Assembly: GCA_947652605.1 (NCBI GenBank)
Contig: OX393581.1
Span: 44,415,924-44,479,923 of the forward strand
Reading direction: 5' to 3'
DNA: 64,000 bases
Source of the DNA: Elmis aenea
Lineage: Eukaryota > Arthropoda > Insecta > Coleoptera > Elmidae
Under the pieces are notes generated by a model, which had not been told where the DNA came from, did not search any database, and was given only the letters and a program-made list of their open reading frames with translations. A program made the position numbers and the translations under genes. This document shows, in pieces, positions 47,554 to 59,548 of the stretch; the stretch's first letter is position 1; the number at the start of each line of letters is the position of its first letter.

Positions 47554-48761
47554 GATACTTTTTATATTAAAATTTTAGTAAGGGCTGGAAGTTTACTGCT
47601 TAATCTACAAAAAAAAACAACAATTTTTTGGAAACCTCCTTAACTATATAATCAGACTTACTATTAAAATGATTACCAAATAAAAATGAAATAAAAAGTA
47701 AAAATTATATAAGTCAAACTGTTTTCGTGTTTTTTCTGTACATTTAAGTTGCATCTGCTCACAATGCTCTTTGTAATATTTAAAGAGTAGCAGTATTTAC
47801 AATGGCTTTATGTAGGTAATGTTTTAATTATTATTGATTTAAATAATTTTGTGTGTAGCCAAAAATACACTTGAATAAAAGTGTCTTTTATTTTCTACAA
47901 CCATTTGGTTACTCTGTTACGCACGGATATATATACGTACATGGATTGTCATGTACAAACAGCTTCACAGAAACGTAAAATGTTTTTCGTCGACCAATTT
48001 TTGTCAAACGTGTATTTTAGAGTTACGAGCAGTGGCGCTTTTTTGGAAAGAAGAGTTTTAATTCTTTTCTAAAAGTTTCGTTTGATTCGATGCTTATTCA
48101 AAAGACAGATTTTTGTTTCTTATTTAGCGGGTGTCAATAAAATCGAGCAATTCAAAGGTGTTCCATACATACGGCCATTCAGTGTTTTATATTTTTTTTT
48201 ATGATTAATGTTTTCCAATAAGGGATCTCTGTTTTGGTGAGTGCTAACTTAACCCGTGACCTCTCGTCATCTCCTGTAACATCAAACTGGTCGAGGGCCG
48301 GAAAATTGCAACATAAAATCATCCCTAAGTCCTAGCAGCCTGCAGCTATCTTATATTGCCCTGTCCTTACAATGTATTCATTCTCCGAGATAGATTGATA
48401 TCGTGTGTGGCATCCCCAAATTTTTATACTGACAAAATCGCTAAAAGCCATGTGCAAAAAATAAAATACTTTGTGTAGTAAAGATCGATTTTATTTCAAA
48501 CCAAATGTTGAAAATTATTTAGTGATTTTAAACTAGAGAAATGACGTTGCGGTTGTATTTTTTTGGAAAAAATTGTACTTGTTTATGTTAAAAATTAATT
48601 AAATATAAATTGTTAAAAAGTATTGCATTTAGTTTAACCTTTGGATACGGTTTAAACCAAAAATTAATTATAGGCTTAAATTGTGCAGGACACATGCATC
48701 AACTAACACTACGGTTTGGTTTCAATTGAAATATTGTTTTTGGTGTTTTTGTAGTATATTA
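47554..48761. other. Non-coding DNA
   Basis: No gene or repeat boundary recognised. Confidence 0.4.
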
Positions 48762-49350
48762 TATGTAGGTATATTACATAATAAGAGTTGTAAGAAGCAT
48801 ATTACGCACGAGTAGAAAAGTTATGCACGGAGTCACGTAGCGGCGAATATGTATTTCTACGAGTGCGTAATTGCTTCACAACTCGTGTTATGTAGCTTAT
48901 TTTTTCTACGAGCACAATACCTACGATTTTAACGGTTTTTTGGCTACTATACACATCGATGGTTGAAAGGCAAAATGGGATAACTGACTATTTTTGAAGA
49001 ATTGAGTTATATACACCGCTATAATCGCGTGATTTTTCTGCGTCAAATGGTCTAGGTTTTATTTCCATTTACACCTTTTTTTCCCTTTTAAAATCTGACC
49101 ATTAGCTGATTTTTAATGATTTTTCCCCCAAATTTTAAATTTTAAACTTTAAACCGCTTTCCTGTAAAGTTTGTATTTTGTCGCTTATCCTATTTTGCCT
49201 TTCAACCGTCGACATGTAATTACGTTGTCAATTTTGACGTAAGCCTACTTTGACGTTTCTAGACAAGTGTGCGTTTTGCTTACCGTCCGTTAAAACTCAC
49301 TTACTGTGCATGTAGGCTGTACGGTAAGTCATTTACATTAGTGGTCGTAG
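48762..49350 (+). repeat. Interspersed repeat P, copy 1
   Basis: Shares TATTACATAATAAGAGTTG, a hairpin around ACGCACGAGT, AACGG(T/C)TTTTTG and GTTTCTAGACAAGTG with 55957-56239 plus 57291-57345. This copy lacks the mariner (empty site near 49303) but has a 255-bp insertion. Confidence 0.75.
48957..49211. mobile_element. 255-bp MITE with 27-bp TIRs
   Basis: CGATGGTTGAAAGGCAAAAT at the left, its near-inverse at the right, and 4-bp duplication ACAT (48953-48956 and 49212-49215). The other P repeat copy shows the site without it (near 56145). Confidence 0.8.
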
Positions 49351-49404
49351 AAAAAAACTAGTTTATGTTAGTTGATATCAGTTAACCCCTTAACGCACAT
49401 CTGT

Positions 49405-50711
49405 ATTAGCGTTTCCTATACCTATCTGCAACCATTTTCGAGTTATTCAGAATTTTTGATGAAGTTAGGAAAAACTGCAACATTTTTAAATAGTAAGCCT
49501 TGGAAATGACAACAAATGCCAATATTAATAACTGTAAACCACTTTTATTGCGTTTGGCTGAAGTATCCATGAAAATGTAAAATCAAGAGTATTCAAACAT
49601 AAATATTTTGAACTTATTTTATATTCATGAAGAATGTCACAAGGTTATTGAAAGAGCTTGTCGTGTGTTCAGTGAGAGGTATCCTCATTTGACTGTAGTG
49701 ACCAGACAGAAATTTCAATGAATAGAATCCATTTTTTTTGCAATTTAGAAGACTGAAACTGCTAGTATTCGACCTAAGCGTGTGACAAATAATGAAACTA
49801 ACGAAGTTAACATCCTGGGATATTTTAATGACCATCCTCAGCGGTCAATTCGATCGGCAGCGCAAGACTCGGGTTTAACATACTATGCTGTACAAGCTAC
49901 ATTAAAAATGCACTACTATTCGTTCGCACTTTCAATAATCTTCTGATATTGTCTATGGATGTAAAATAAATTCAAAATATCCGTGTTTGAATACTCTTGA
50001 TATTCCATTTTTATGGATACTTCAGAAAAACGTAATAAAAGTGGTTTACAGTTATTAATATTGGCATTTGTTGTCATTTCCAAGGCTTACTATTTAAAAA
50101 TGTTGCAATTTCTCTTAACTTTATCAAAAATTCTTAATAACTTGATTGCAGATAGGTATAGGATTGATGAAGAATGTAGTTTTGCATTAGAAAATGAAAA
50201 AAAAAAGTTTGGGCATTGTATTTGAAAAAAACGAGTTTTAGTAGTCTGAAGTTGTATTAGAAGAAAATTAAATTTTGGACACCCTGTAAGTAATGCATCG
50301 ATTGCAAAAATTTCAGGATGTACTCCAAGGTTTCTTCTGGGCATGGTCTAAATTTAAGCGTTTTTTCTTCAAAAATGGCGGCGTTAGATAATATTAAGCG
50401 TCACGATGAAAATCAAAATATTTTCAAAAAAGTCCAAAAATCTAAAAAATTACTACACTTAGGTATAGGGAATGCTAATAAAAGTTCCTCTAAAATAACG
50501 TTTAAAATCGAAATACGCAATAAAAAATAGACAATTGTATTTGAAATAAGAAAGTAGACGTCAACTTCCGTTATTTCCGGAAGTGTCGCCATCTTGAAAT
50601 TATTTTCATTAAACCGTTCATATGCCATTATAGTCATAACCAAAATTTGAGATCCATACCCTTTTTCATTCTTCATATATTTTTAAGTCCCGGTCTGAAT
50701 CAATCACCCTG
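49405..50711. mobile_element. Mariner-like element with very long TIRs
   Basis: The right arm, about 49978-50711, ends CACCCTG next to TA. A truncated left arm at about 49405-49615 is its inverse. Between them is a transposase N-terminal remnant. The right arm is homologous to 31134-31790. Confidence 0.65.
49627..49935 (+). pseudogene. Transposase N-terminal (helix-turn-helix) remnant
   Basis: HEECHKVIERACRVFSERYP, then TVVTRQKFQ-stop, and after a frameshift RPKRVTNNETNEVNILGYF and QRSIRSAAQDSGLTYYAVQ. This matches the DNA-binding part of insect mariner-type transposases. The catalytic part is lost. Confidence 0.7.
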
Positions 50712-52130
50712 TATAATTTCGTTGTAGTGCACAATTATTAAAAATAAAAAATATTTTTGTTCGAATAGCTCATGTTTAGTCAGGCGTAAAATTCTCTACG
50801 GCAGGAATCTCTTTATCGACGTATTTATTCCATTATATACTTGACAGTAATCTTTTAAACGGAATTTTGTAAAAGCATCGTCTTATAGGAACGATAACAT
50901 TTTTCCAACATTTACCTAAAACATTTCCTGCGAACCTTCGAACACAAATATCGGATAAGGACATTTAAAATAACATTTTCCCGTTTTCCTAGCATTATCG
51001 GCAGACTGTAAGGCCCCAAGTCCCTTGGGATACAAGTTTGACGCGGATCTTAGTCCCTGGGATCTAAGGGATAAAAAACAGCAGCATGCAAAAGCAAACA
51101 CATGGGGAGAGTTGGCAGGAACTTGTAACAAAAATAATATTTGTTTTTCTCATATTTTAATTTCAAATCGAACGTTTAGCGTTTTGTTTACGTTGTGAAT
51201 TGACGGTCGATTGATTTTTGTGCGAGTTGTAGAGAAATATGTTATCATGTTGGATCGGTAGGCGTCTTTTCTCGTTTTGAATCCATCGGACGCGTCGTTC
51301 TTCCTACCCTTCAGTTCCTGGACGTCACCTCGCGTCATCTACTGCTGTAACGATGAGCTCATTTCCTCTTCCTCCTTCTCAGATAGAATTTCCCTCTACT
51401 TATACGATATTTGTCCATTACTGGTAGATATCACATTCCATCTACATGAAAATGACGTATAATGTATGTCTTGATTTGATCAGTACAGCAAAGTATTAAA
51501 TGTTATCGCATATTTAATATTTACATGTATATTTTTCCAAAAAGACTGAAATATATTTAAATAATATTTATGATTTTTTTTACACTTGTGGTAATTAAGA
51601 TAAAAAAATTTTAAATTAGACCTAGATAAACCTAGATATAGACCAAACTTACATTATTTTAAATATAGCAAATGTAGTACATTGTATCCTTGTAAAAAAG
51701 GTGATTTTGTTGTAGGTTGTTATGTGCTGGTACTTAACCCCTTACCGCATGACTTTTTAAATTTTCAAATAAAAAATTATGAATGTGTACAATATATTAC
51801 AGAATGCTAAAAAAATGTTAATTTTATTTTAAGACGAAATTTTTTAACTTTTCTGTTTTTTTCCCTAATATGTAACACCATGCATATACAGGGTGTTTCT
51901 TAAGTATTGCAAAAAAATTCTTTAGGTGATTCCTGAAAGAAAATTAACAGGGGTCTTAAAAGTATAATATTTTCTTTTCCTTACGAATTTTCGAAATTTG
52001 TTATGATGAAAATAATGTTTATGTAATTTTACGATTTTTACGTTTAAATCAAGGTTTCTGAAAATTATGCATTTATTCATTGGACCAGTGTGATGGAACA
52101 ATTACTAAATCCTATAAACTATTTTTTTGT
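50712..52130. other. Non-coding DNA with a GC-richer island
   Basis: 50,880-51,460 is less AT-rich and has short open frames on both strands that I do not recognise. A TACAGGGTGTTTC end at about 51889 suggests another MITE, unpaired. Confidence 0.35.
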
Positions 52131-52138
52131 GCTGCTGC

Positions 52139-53012
52139 TAGGGATTCTGAGTCTCGACAATTTTTAAAGTCCCGGGACTCGAGACTTTTTTTATCAAAGT
52201 CCCGGGAATTCCCGGGACTTCGAGACCTTTGCGAATTTTATTTACATACTAAACATTAGTGGTTTAACCCGTCAAAAATGACGGAAGATTTTATAAGGTG
52301 CAAGAAAAATGATGATATATTCATGTACTCAAAATTCATCGGCTATTTTCACTGTAAAAAATAAGTTTTCTTGACCGTGACATTGTTTCTGAAAGCACCC
52401 GCTACATATTTAAAATTGCTTCTTTGCACGTATCGTGATCGTGAATCGGTCGTGACAGTTGACAGAATGTTTTTTTAAAATTAAACCAAATTCACGGATT
52501 TTGTTTTTGAAGCATTTATTTTATAAACAAAGTATAGTAGTAGTAGTAGTATTATTATTTTTAATTGTCTACATTCTACAGTAAATAAAGTACATATATA
52601 TTTCCAAGTTAATGCCTATTTTAAATAAATTTAACAATTTTCATTAAACTTTAAAACATAACAAGCATAAGTAAAATATATTTTTACTAATAAACTTAAC
52701 AAGTATCCTTTAGCTTTAAAGCAGACAAGAAATAATATGACAGACAAAAAATTTAAATAAAGTTAAGTAAATACTTATTGTTAGTATAAACTATAAACAT
52801 AAAAAATTATGAAACTAAATATTTTTGCTAAACTCGTGGCAGTAAAATTTGTTTAAAAATTAGAAGTATAAAAAATTAATTTCAGTGTTCTGTAACATTT
52901 AGTCTCGTTATCGTCTTGAGTCTCGAACTAAATGTCCCGGGACTCGAGACTAAGAAAGTCCCGGGAATTCCCGGGACTTACGTCTCGGGAAATTCCCGGG
53001 ACAGAATCCCTA
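52139..53012. mobile_element. hAT-like element with CCCGGG palindromes
   Basis: Ends TAGGGATTCT and AGAATCCCTA, flanked by GCTGCTGC and GCTGCTAC (8 bp, one mismatch). Near both ends is the 20-bp perfect palindrome GTCCCGGGAATTCCCGGGAC or close variants. A (TAG)n/(TAT)n run lies at 52534-52560. No transposase. Confidence 0.8.
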
Positions 53013-53100
53013 GCTGCTACAGTATGATTTTCGCATCCCTGTATAATTACTTTTGTATTTTTGAATTTTTTGTAAGGCTATAGCCAACTATTTTTGCTGC

Positions 53101-53668
53101 TTAAAACCATTGAATAAAAAGATAAAGGAAGGAGCATTTTTAGCCTCTCAATATGGGGGATGCATGTTTCCGCTTTTCAGTGGCGTATCTAACATTTTTA
53201 AATATGTATTGAATAATGTAAATATTTGCTTTGTTTTGACTTGAGCCTGTTATTTACTTATTTATTTCTTGTTTTGTGGCTGAGGGAATTAAAAAAACGA
53301 CAGCACACATCAATATTTGCATTGTTTATTATGAGAGTTAAAAAATATGCTGTACAAAAATGCACGCCACTGACATACCATTTTGACAGACCACATCAAT
53401 TTTTTAATACATGATTACACTACAAAATATTAATGTCTACTTACCTATGAAACGTAATCTTTTAATCTTCAACATTTTTGGACGTTGTAAGACTACAAGA
53501 TCTGCAGCTAACCATTGTAGCACACAAAACTCTAAATATCTTGACTGTTTGACCTGTCAAAACGGGCCGCCATCAGAGGCCTTTTATGTCGTCATTTCCG
53601 TCGCCGATAAACGCTGCAGTATAATATTAAAAGCTCCTTCCTTTATCTTTTTATTCAATGCTTAAAAC
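53101..53668. mobile_element. Inverted-repeat element, ~0.57 kb
   Basis: ATTGAATAAAAAGATAAAGG at 53108-53127 is inverted at 53634-53660, extending to GGAAGGAGC. The outer limits and target duplication are unclear. Short frames inside are not recognised. Confidence 0.6.
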
Positions 53669-54175
53669 ATGTGTCTGTATAAAATCCAAAGATATTAGCT
53701 TTTTCATCGTATCTTACCTAAAATGATTTAAATACTACCTATTTACAACTTTTTTCTATCAGACACTAGTAAATAGATATTTGTGGTATGAAATTGATAA
53801 TTAATTAGGTTTAGTTTTTAGTTTTCGTAAAATATTGGCAACTGCGTCATTTGTTTTAGTGGCAATGAAATTATATTTGTGCGCAAATTTTTTGATTTTA
53901 CCTATTCTTTGACTCTTATAATACTCTCTACTTTGGAAGGACATGTCCTACAATTAAACCTATTGTCTTCTGTCCTACCTCCCCAAGAAAAAACTTAAAT
54001 GTCCTACTTTTTATTTTTTCAATAAAAATAAAAATATAACAACTATTTTCATTCAATAAAAATTGCAACATTGCAAGGCACAAATTCAAAAGGTTTATCG
54101 CGTCTGTCTATTTTTCTGTATTGCTTTTATTTTCTGTTGATTTTTAAAAAAACTTAAAAAAAATAATTGAGTGTA

Positions 54176-55045
54176 CAGGGTGATTCAGTTTGACTCTCGC
54201 ACCCCTATAACTTTATTATTTTTGAAAAAGCCCCCTATAAACCTTATATATTTGTAAATCGTGAAAAAAAATTTATCGAATGACGTTCAATAATGTTTTT
54301 TCTTTAATGAAATATGTCAGACTGGCGGTTGTAAACTTTTCTTTTGAAATTACATGGTACTCTTCTTTTATTGATTCTGATAGGGAATTTAATTTTAAAT
54401 ATGATAATAGACAAAAATAAGCATGCATGAGAAATTTTTTGAGAAAAATGAGTTTTAAAGTTATTTATTATTTTTTACAAAATCGTTGTTTTTGACTAAA
54501 CAAAACACGGTCGTTGTAGTAACTGACAGTTTAAAACTTGTCTAATTATGTTTTATTATTTTTCGACAAAAAATCATTATTTTGTGAGTATTAAATTGAT
54601 AATGGACCTTCTGTCAATTTGCTTCTGTGAGTGTGTATTTAAGGCGTTTGAATTTAATGAACACAAAATAATTATTTTTCTTCAAAAAATAATAACACAC
54701 AATTAAACAAGTTATAAAATGTCAATTACTACAGCGATTGTGTTTTGTTTAGTCAAATACAACGATTTTGTAAAAAAAATAATAAATAACTTTTTAACTC
54801 TATTTTCCTATGTTTACTTTTTTTTTAATACACTATCAGATTTAGAATTTAATTCTTTATCAAAATTAATAAAAAAAGGAAACCATGTAATTAAAAAAAA
54901 AGGTTGACAATCGCCAGTCTGACATATTTCATCGTAGAAAAAACTTTTGAGCGTCATTCGATAAAAAAATTTCCACGATTGACAAAAATATAGTTAAAAA
55001 AAAAAAAAAGTTACGGGGGTGCGACCGTCAAACCGAATCACTCTG
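54176..55045. mobile_element. 870-bp palindromic MITE
   Basis: CAGGGTGATTCAGTTTGAC at the left and its diverged inverse ending CACTCTG at the right, with TA outside (54174-54175 and 55046-55047). The arms reach nearly to the centre (about 54,610), so almost the whole element can fold on itself. Confidence 0.85.
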
Positions 55046-55047
55046 TA

Positions 55048-55956
55048 TATTATTATTTTTATAATCTTGGTTGTGATCTTTAATCTTTAGTTATTTTGAA
55101 ACCTCCTTAACAGAAGTGTCCTACTTTGGGCATAGCGAATTCTGGTCACCCTAAATTAAGTTACCCATGCAATCTGAAAGATAATTATTGTCACCTTGCA
55201 TATTTGTATTCAGCGCATTTGTTTTAATCTTATTTTTTGCGGTTAGAATGGTCTAAATCTAATTATTTTAAGATGCTCACGTTGCCACGCATTCCTTTAG
55301 GGCACTTTCATAAATTTAGCTCTTATCGGCGAACAATTTGGTCAGTGATATGAAAACAATAAATTTTTTCCTTAATATACATTATTTTGCAGTAAAAGTG
55401 AATTATTTGAATGTAGGATTCGTATTCTTTCCTGCATGCATTCTTAAGTTATAGTCCCAGCTTGCCTGGTCAGTCGACCCCATACATATTCCGGATCCAA
55501 TGGATACGGGCACATTAAAGCGGGATATCGCTCGTGTTGAATACTGTATGAGACGGCTCATCGTCGCCCTCCCGAGTATTCCATATTATCAAAGAAACAA
55601 TGCGAATACAAGAGTTTGTCTCATCTCGTCAAATTTATGCAGGGACATTTACATAAAAGTGCAATTCTGTTGGCAGATACATCGGATTTACTTATTTGAT
55701 TTTCTGCTTTAATTCCGCCATGGAAGTGTTCGTTTTCACCATAATTTTATTAGTTGCTTCTTCAGAGTTGCGCTAATCAAAATAAGTCGCGTACATCGCC
55801 CAAGGGTGACTGTAGCTTGTAGCGGACCGCGTGTTAGAGTTATCTTTTTTAATACGATCGTTTTTGTTATTTCAATGGCCTGAATATTAATCGATTGTAG
55901 CTGCTTTTGTTTCATTTTGTATTTCTTAATATATTATTAGAACTTACACTTAAAAA
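55048..55956. other. Non-coding DNA with a GC-richer stretch
   Basis: 55,440-55,730 contains a 70-codon frame (55500-55712, +) of balanced composition that I do not recognise. It could be a conserved regulatory segment or a lost exon. Confidence 0.3.
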
Positions 55957-56239
55957 TAGTATATTACATAACAAGAGTTGTAAGAAGCATAAAACGCACG
56001 AGTGGAAAAGTTACGCACGAAGCTGCGTAGCGGCGAGTGCGTATTTCCACAAGTGCGTATGCTTTATAACTCGTGTTATGTATCTTACTTTTTCTACGAT
56101 CACATAATACATACGATTTTAACGGCTTTTTGTCGAATATACACATATAATTACGTCGTGTCAATTTTGAAGTAAGCCTACTTTTACGTTTCTAGACAAG
56201 TGCACGTTTTGCTTACCGTGCGTTAGGACTCACTTAATA

Positions 56240-57290
56240 CGAGGGTATACTGAAAAATTTCTGGAATGACAATGAAAACAAAAGAAGATTGATTTAAGTT
56301 ATATTTTATTTTTCAACATAATCCCCTTGAAGTTCAACACACTTGGTCCAACGGCTCTCCAGTTTCTCAATTCCCTTCTGTAAGTGACTTTCTTCAAGGT
56401 TTCCAAAATAGTCGTTTGCAGCTCCGATCACCTCTTTATTCGCCCGAAATCTCTTTCCAGCCAGAACTGTTTTGAGTTTCAGGAACAGATGGAAATCCGA
56501 AGGAGCCAAATCAGGTGAATACGGTGGATGCGGAAGGATATCGAAACTCAATTCTGCCAATTTTTGCTTCACAATTGCCAAAATACTGACGCCATCACCT
56601 TTTCGGCCAATTGAACGGTCTTTGCCTTCTTTGGAGCCGATTCACCATTTCCAATCCACTGTTTAGATTGCATTTTGGTTTCCGGTGTGTAGTGGTGAAT
56701 CCATGTCTCATCCATAAATTGTCTTTTAAAATGAATTTGATTCCTCTTACACACATCCAAATTATCGGCCGAGGTTAATGCTCGAATGCGTTTTTGTTCT
56801 GGATTGAGCAAACGCGACACCCATCTTGCAGAAAGTGTTTTTAAACCCAATTCATCATGTAAATTACGAACTGCTCGTTCATGAGAAATGCCCACAGCTT
56901 CCTTAATTTCACGCACCTTTATTCGGCGATCTGCTGAAACCATGTCATGAATTTTAAACGTCTTGAACGTGGTTCATCATTTGAATTCCGAAACCCAAAA
57001 ACTCGTGGAAAATGAAGATAATGAATCACCAAGAAGAGCATCCAATCTGGATTTGATTTCCTTAGCGGTTTTTCCATCCAAATGAAAAAAATTGATAACC
57101 GGCCGAATTTCTTTTCTATCCATAATTAAGACGGCACAGAATCACACACGTTAATGCTTGTCAAAACCAGGCTATTTGACAGATCGATTTGAAGTTTGCG
57201 GTTAATTAATATGAAAGACTTGCCAATATAACGACATAAAAATATTTGCAAAATTAGTGGCCATTTCGGAAATATATCGATCAACCCTTG
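56240..57290 (-). mobile_element. Mariner (irritans-like), internally deleted
   Basis: Ends CGAGGGTATACTG and the inverse of CAAGGGTTGATCG, with TA on both sides (56238-56239 and 57291-57292). It is 1051 bp against about 1.3 kb for a full element. The transposase is read on the - strand. Confidence 0.88.
56306..57125 (-). pseudogene. Mariner transposase, broken
   Basis: It starts MDRKEIRPVINFF at 57125, has two stops near 56985, continues through the HTH region (KVREIKEAVGISHERA) and DETWIHHYTPE (first catalytic Asp), reaches KVMASVFW, then jumps to KQKLAELSFDILPHPP and YSPDLAPSDFH (third catalytic Asp), ending GDYVEK. The segment with the second Asp is deleted at about 56575, with a frame change. 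It is inactive. Confidence 0.88.
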
Positions 57291-57345
57291 TATGTATGCA
57301 GGCTGTACCGTAAGAGTAACTTACATTAGTGGAAGTAAAAAAAAA

Positions 57346-58200
57346 TGAATTTTAAGACTTATTGCAGCATGCAAACTTGTTTATGATAAATTAAGAAAGC
57401 TCGTACAATGTTATGAGAACGTCGTCGTGTATAAACCAAAGTATTCAGTTAAGTAAACACAACTTCAAAGTATTTTTCTGAAGCAGACATAAAATGCAAT
57501 AACGACAGAATGCATTATCTTTTATTTCAAATAGAGTTTTTGTAATTTTATGTCGCATATCCCGAAGTCCTGAATCTGACGCCATCAAACTTCCGCCCCA
57601 GTAGAGTTCGGTGGTCAGTGAAGACATTTTAATGCGACAGGCTTGGCGGACTCTGCAGGGATCCGAAGGGATGACGCACTTCCGATATCTCTCTGTTTTA
57701 TGTGACATGATTATTATACTATGAGCGCAGGTGGCTGCGACTAGTAGGATATATGGGTATTGTTACAGGAATATAGAAAAAAATGGGGAATGTGTTGAGG
57801 AATCTCGTAAACCGTTTCCGAAGGAACGACTTACTTTCGGACAACTTTTAGGGGTAGCAGGCTTTGATTGTTTTGTTTAATTTTGTTAAAATTATTATGT
57901 TGAGATAGTTAGACCGTAATGCGCTGTTTTAATTTTATAACAGGGTGCGCATTTCTTTCATAGCTGCTTTATTATTTAATAAAGAACAAAAATTTTAGGA
58001 TACAATTTGTTGGAGATCATAGGATACATAATCTAAAATTATTTTCAGCTATACAGAGTGTTTGGTTTCTGCGCACCGATGTGTAGCTTTTTTACTTTAA
58101 ATATAAATTAAATTCTCTTTAAAAAATGTTGAAGGTTTTATGTAGACATAAAATCAATAGTTTTTGAATTATTTACGTTTTTTTTTTGAAAATTACCTTC
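57346..58200. other. Non-coding DNA
   Basis: No gene. TATACAGAGTGTTTGG near 58054 looks like an unpaired MITE end. Confidence 0.4.
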
Positions 58201-58490
58201 ACCTGTCAAATTTGCGTCTTCAACCAATCACTACTTATAAATCTTCTAGAAGAGACTACCAACAGGAGCATTATTACACGGTAATAATTTTACATTCCCC
58301 TGTCAGACGTTGATCCTCCTGTCAAATTTGCGTTTTCGACCAATAACAAACTCAGATTTCCTAGAAACGACCAATAAACATAATCATACACTGATAATAT
58401 CCTTTTCGCAATTAACAGATTTTCATGCGTTTATTGGTCGTTTCTAAGAAATCTGAGTTTGTGATTGGTCAAAAATATAAATTTGGAGAG
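58201..58490. repeat. Direct plus inverted repeat cluster
   Basis: A ~60-bp unit (CTGTCAAATTTGCGT...CCAAT) occurs at 58206-58260, again at 58318-58378, and inverted at 58428-58487 (ATTGGTCGTTTCTAAGAAAT). Confidence 0.7.
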
Positions 58491-59546
58491 GGAATTAAAT
58501 ATTTTGGTTTTGATAATTTTTTGACGAACTTCGGCGACCAGTAGCGTTATTTTAATATAGATTAAACCACACCCCTGACAGTTCTTGTAAAATTTAACAT
58601 AACGTACATTTAATTTGATAGGTAGGTTAGGTGAAGGAAATTTTCTGACAAAATATATCTCGTGCATTGCAAATAATCTATAATTTTTGACAAATCTTCA
58701 CTCATGCAAGTCGAATCAGAAAAAATCACTCGTGCACTTCGTGCACTCGTGTTTATTTCAGCTCAACTTGCATTTGGACCTATTTACCAAAAATTATCGA
58801 CAATTTTCAATGCACCTTGCGTGTACAAGATAAAGCTTGATTAAGTAAAAAATTAAAAGGATTATTTAAAAACAAAACAGTGTATTTTTTATAAGTTATC
58901 TTCATTTACTTCATCAGTCGATGCAAGGAAATTGTACAATTAATGTCCTCTTCATTGTCAACAGAATTTTTTTATTCTGACTTGCTGTTGCTGAAATTAA
59001 TTAATACTGTTATTTTGCTAAACGTATGCTATTCCGCTGTTAGATGCACGCACTGTTGCAAGAATGTGTTTAACTCAAACAAACTGAAGCAATCGATAGC
59101 GCAATATCGCATCGATTAGCGCGCCACGCCCCGTGTATTGCCTGAGTTACGATGTGCTGGCACTCATCGGTTACTACTGGGTGCATTTTCAACACCCCCG
59201 CACCATCTTACAAGATCAAATATTTTTATTGCGTCAAGATTGGCATTTAACGTCAAGTTTATCAAAATTTACCAACATTAAGATTTTATCGTTGGAAGTA
59301 ACGGCGGTTTCATTCTAAGTAAAATGTTTCGCATAAGAATATGTTGGCCATCTTCGGTCCATACCTAGTCGATTAATATGTTATGCTTCTCTTTTAAAGC
59401 TACAACCGGTGTTTTAACTAGAAGATATGCTATTATAGCATAATTTTAACGACTATAAAACTTAGCATTTGTACAATAATATTTTGTAAAATTATGTATA
59501 GAGGTTTTGATTTTCATGGCATCACACCATAATAACTAGTTGTTTA
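58491..59546. other. Non-coding DNA with a short hairpin
   Basis: A hairpin around CTCGTGCACTTCGTGCACTCG lies near 58731-58750. A 61-codon frame at 59133-59318 is not recognised. Confidence 0.4.
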
Positions 59547-59548
59547 TA

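Larger units (their letters stand above)
55957..57345 (+). repeat. Interspersed repeat P, copy 2, split by mariner
   Basis: Left part 55957-56239 and right part 57291-57345 align with 48762-49345. The mariner sits between them. Confidence 0.75.

Noticed and set aside
50916..51462. Short frames on both strands in a GC-richer island
   Set aside because: None resembles a known protein and both strands are open for similar lengths, as expected by chance.
51889..53053. Outer MITE pairing TACAGGGTG at 51889 with CCCTGTA near 53042
   Set aside because: Inverted identity does not extend beyond about 7 bp; these short ends are common here by chance.
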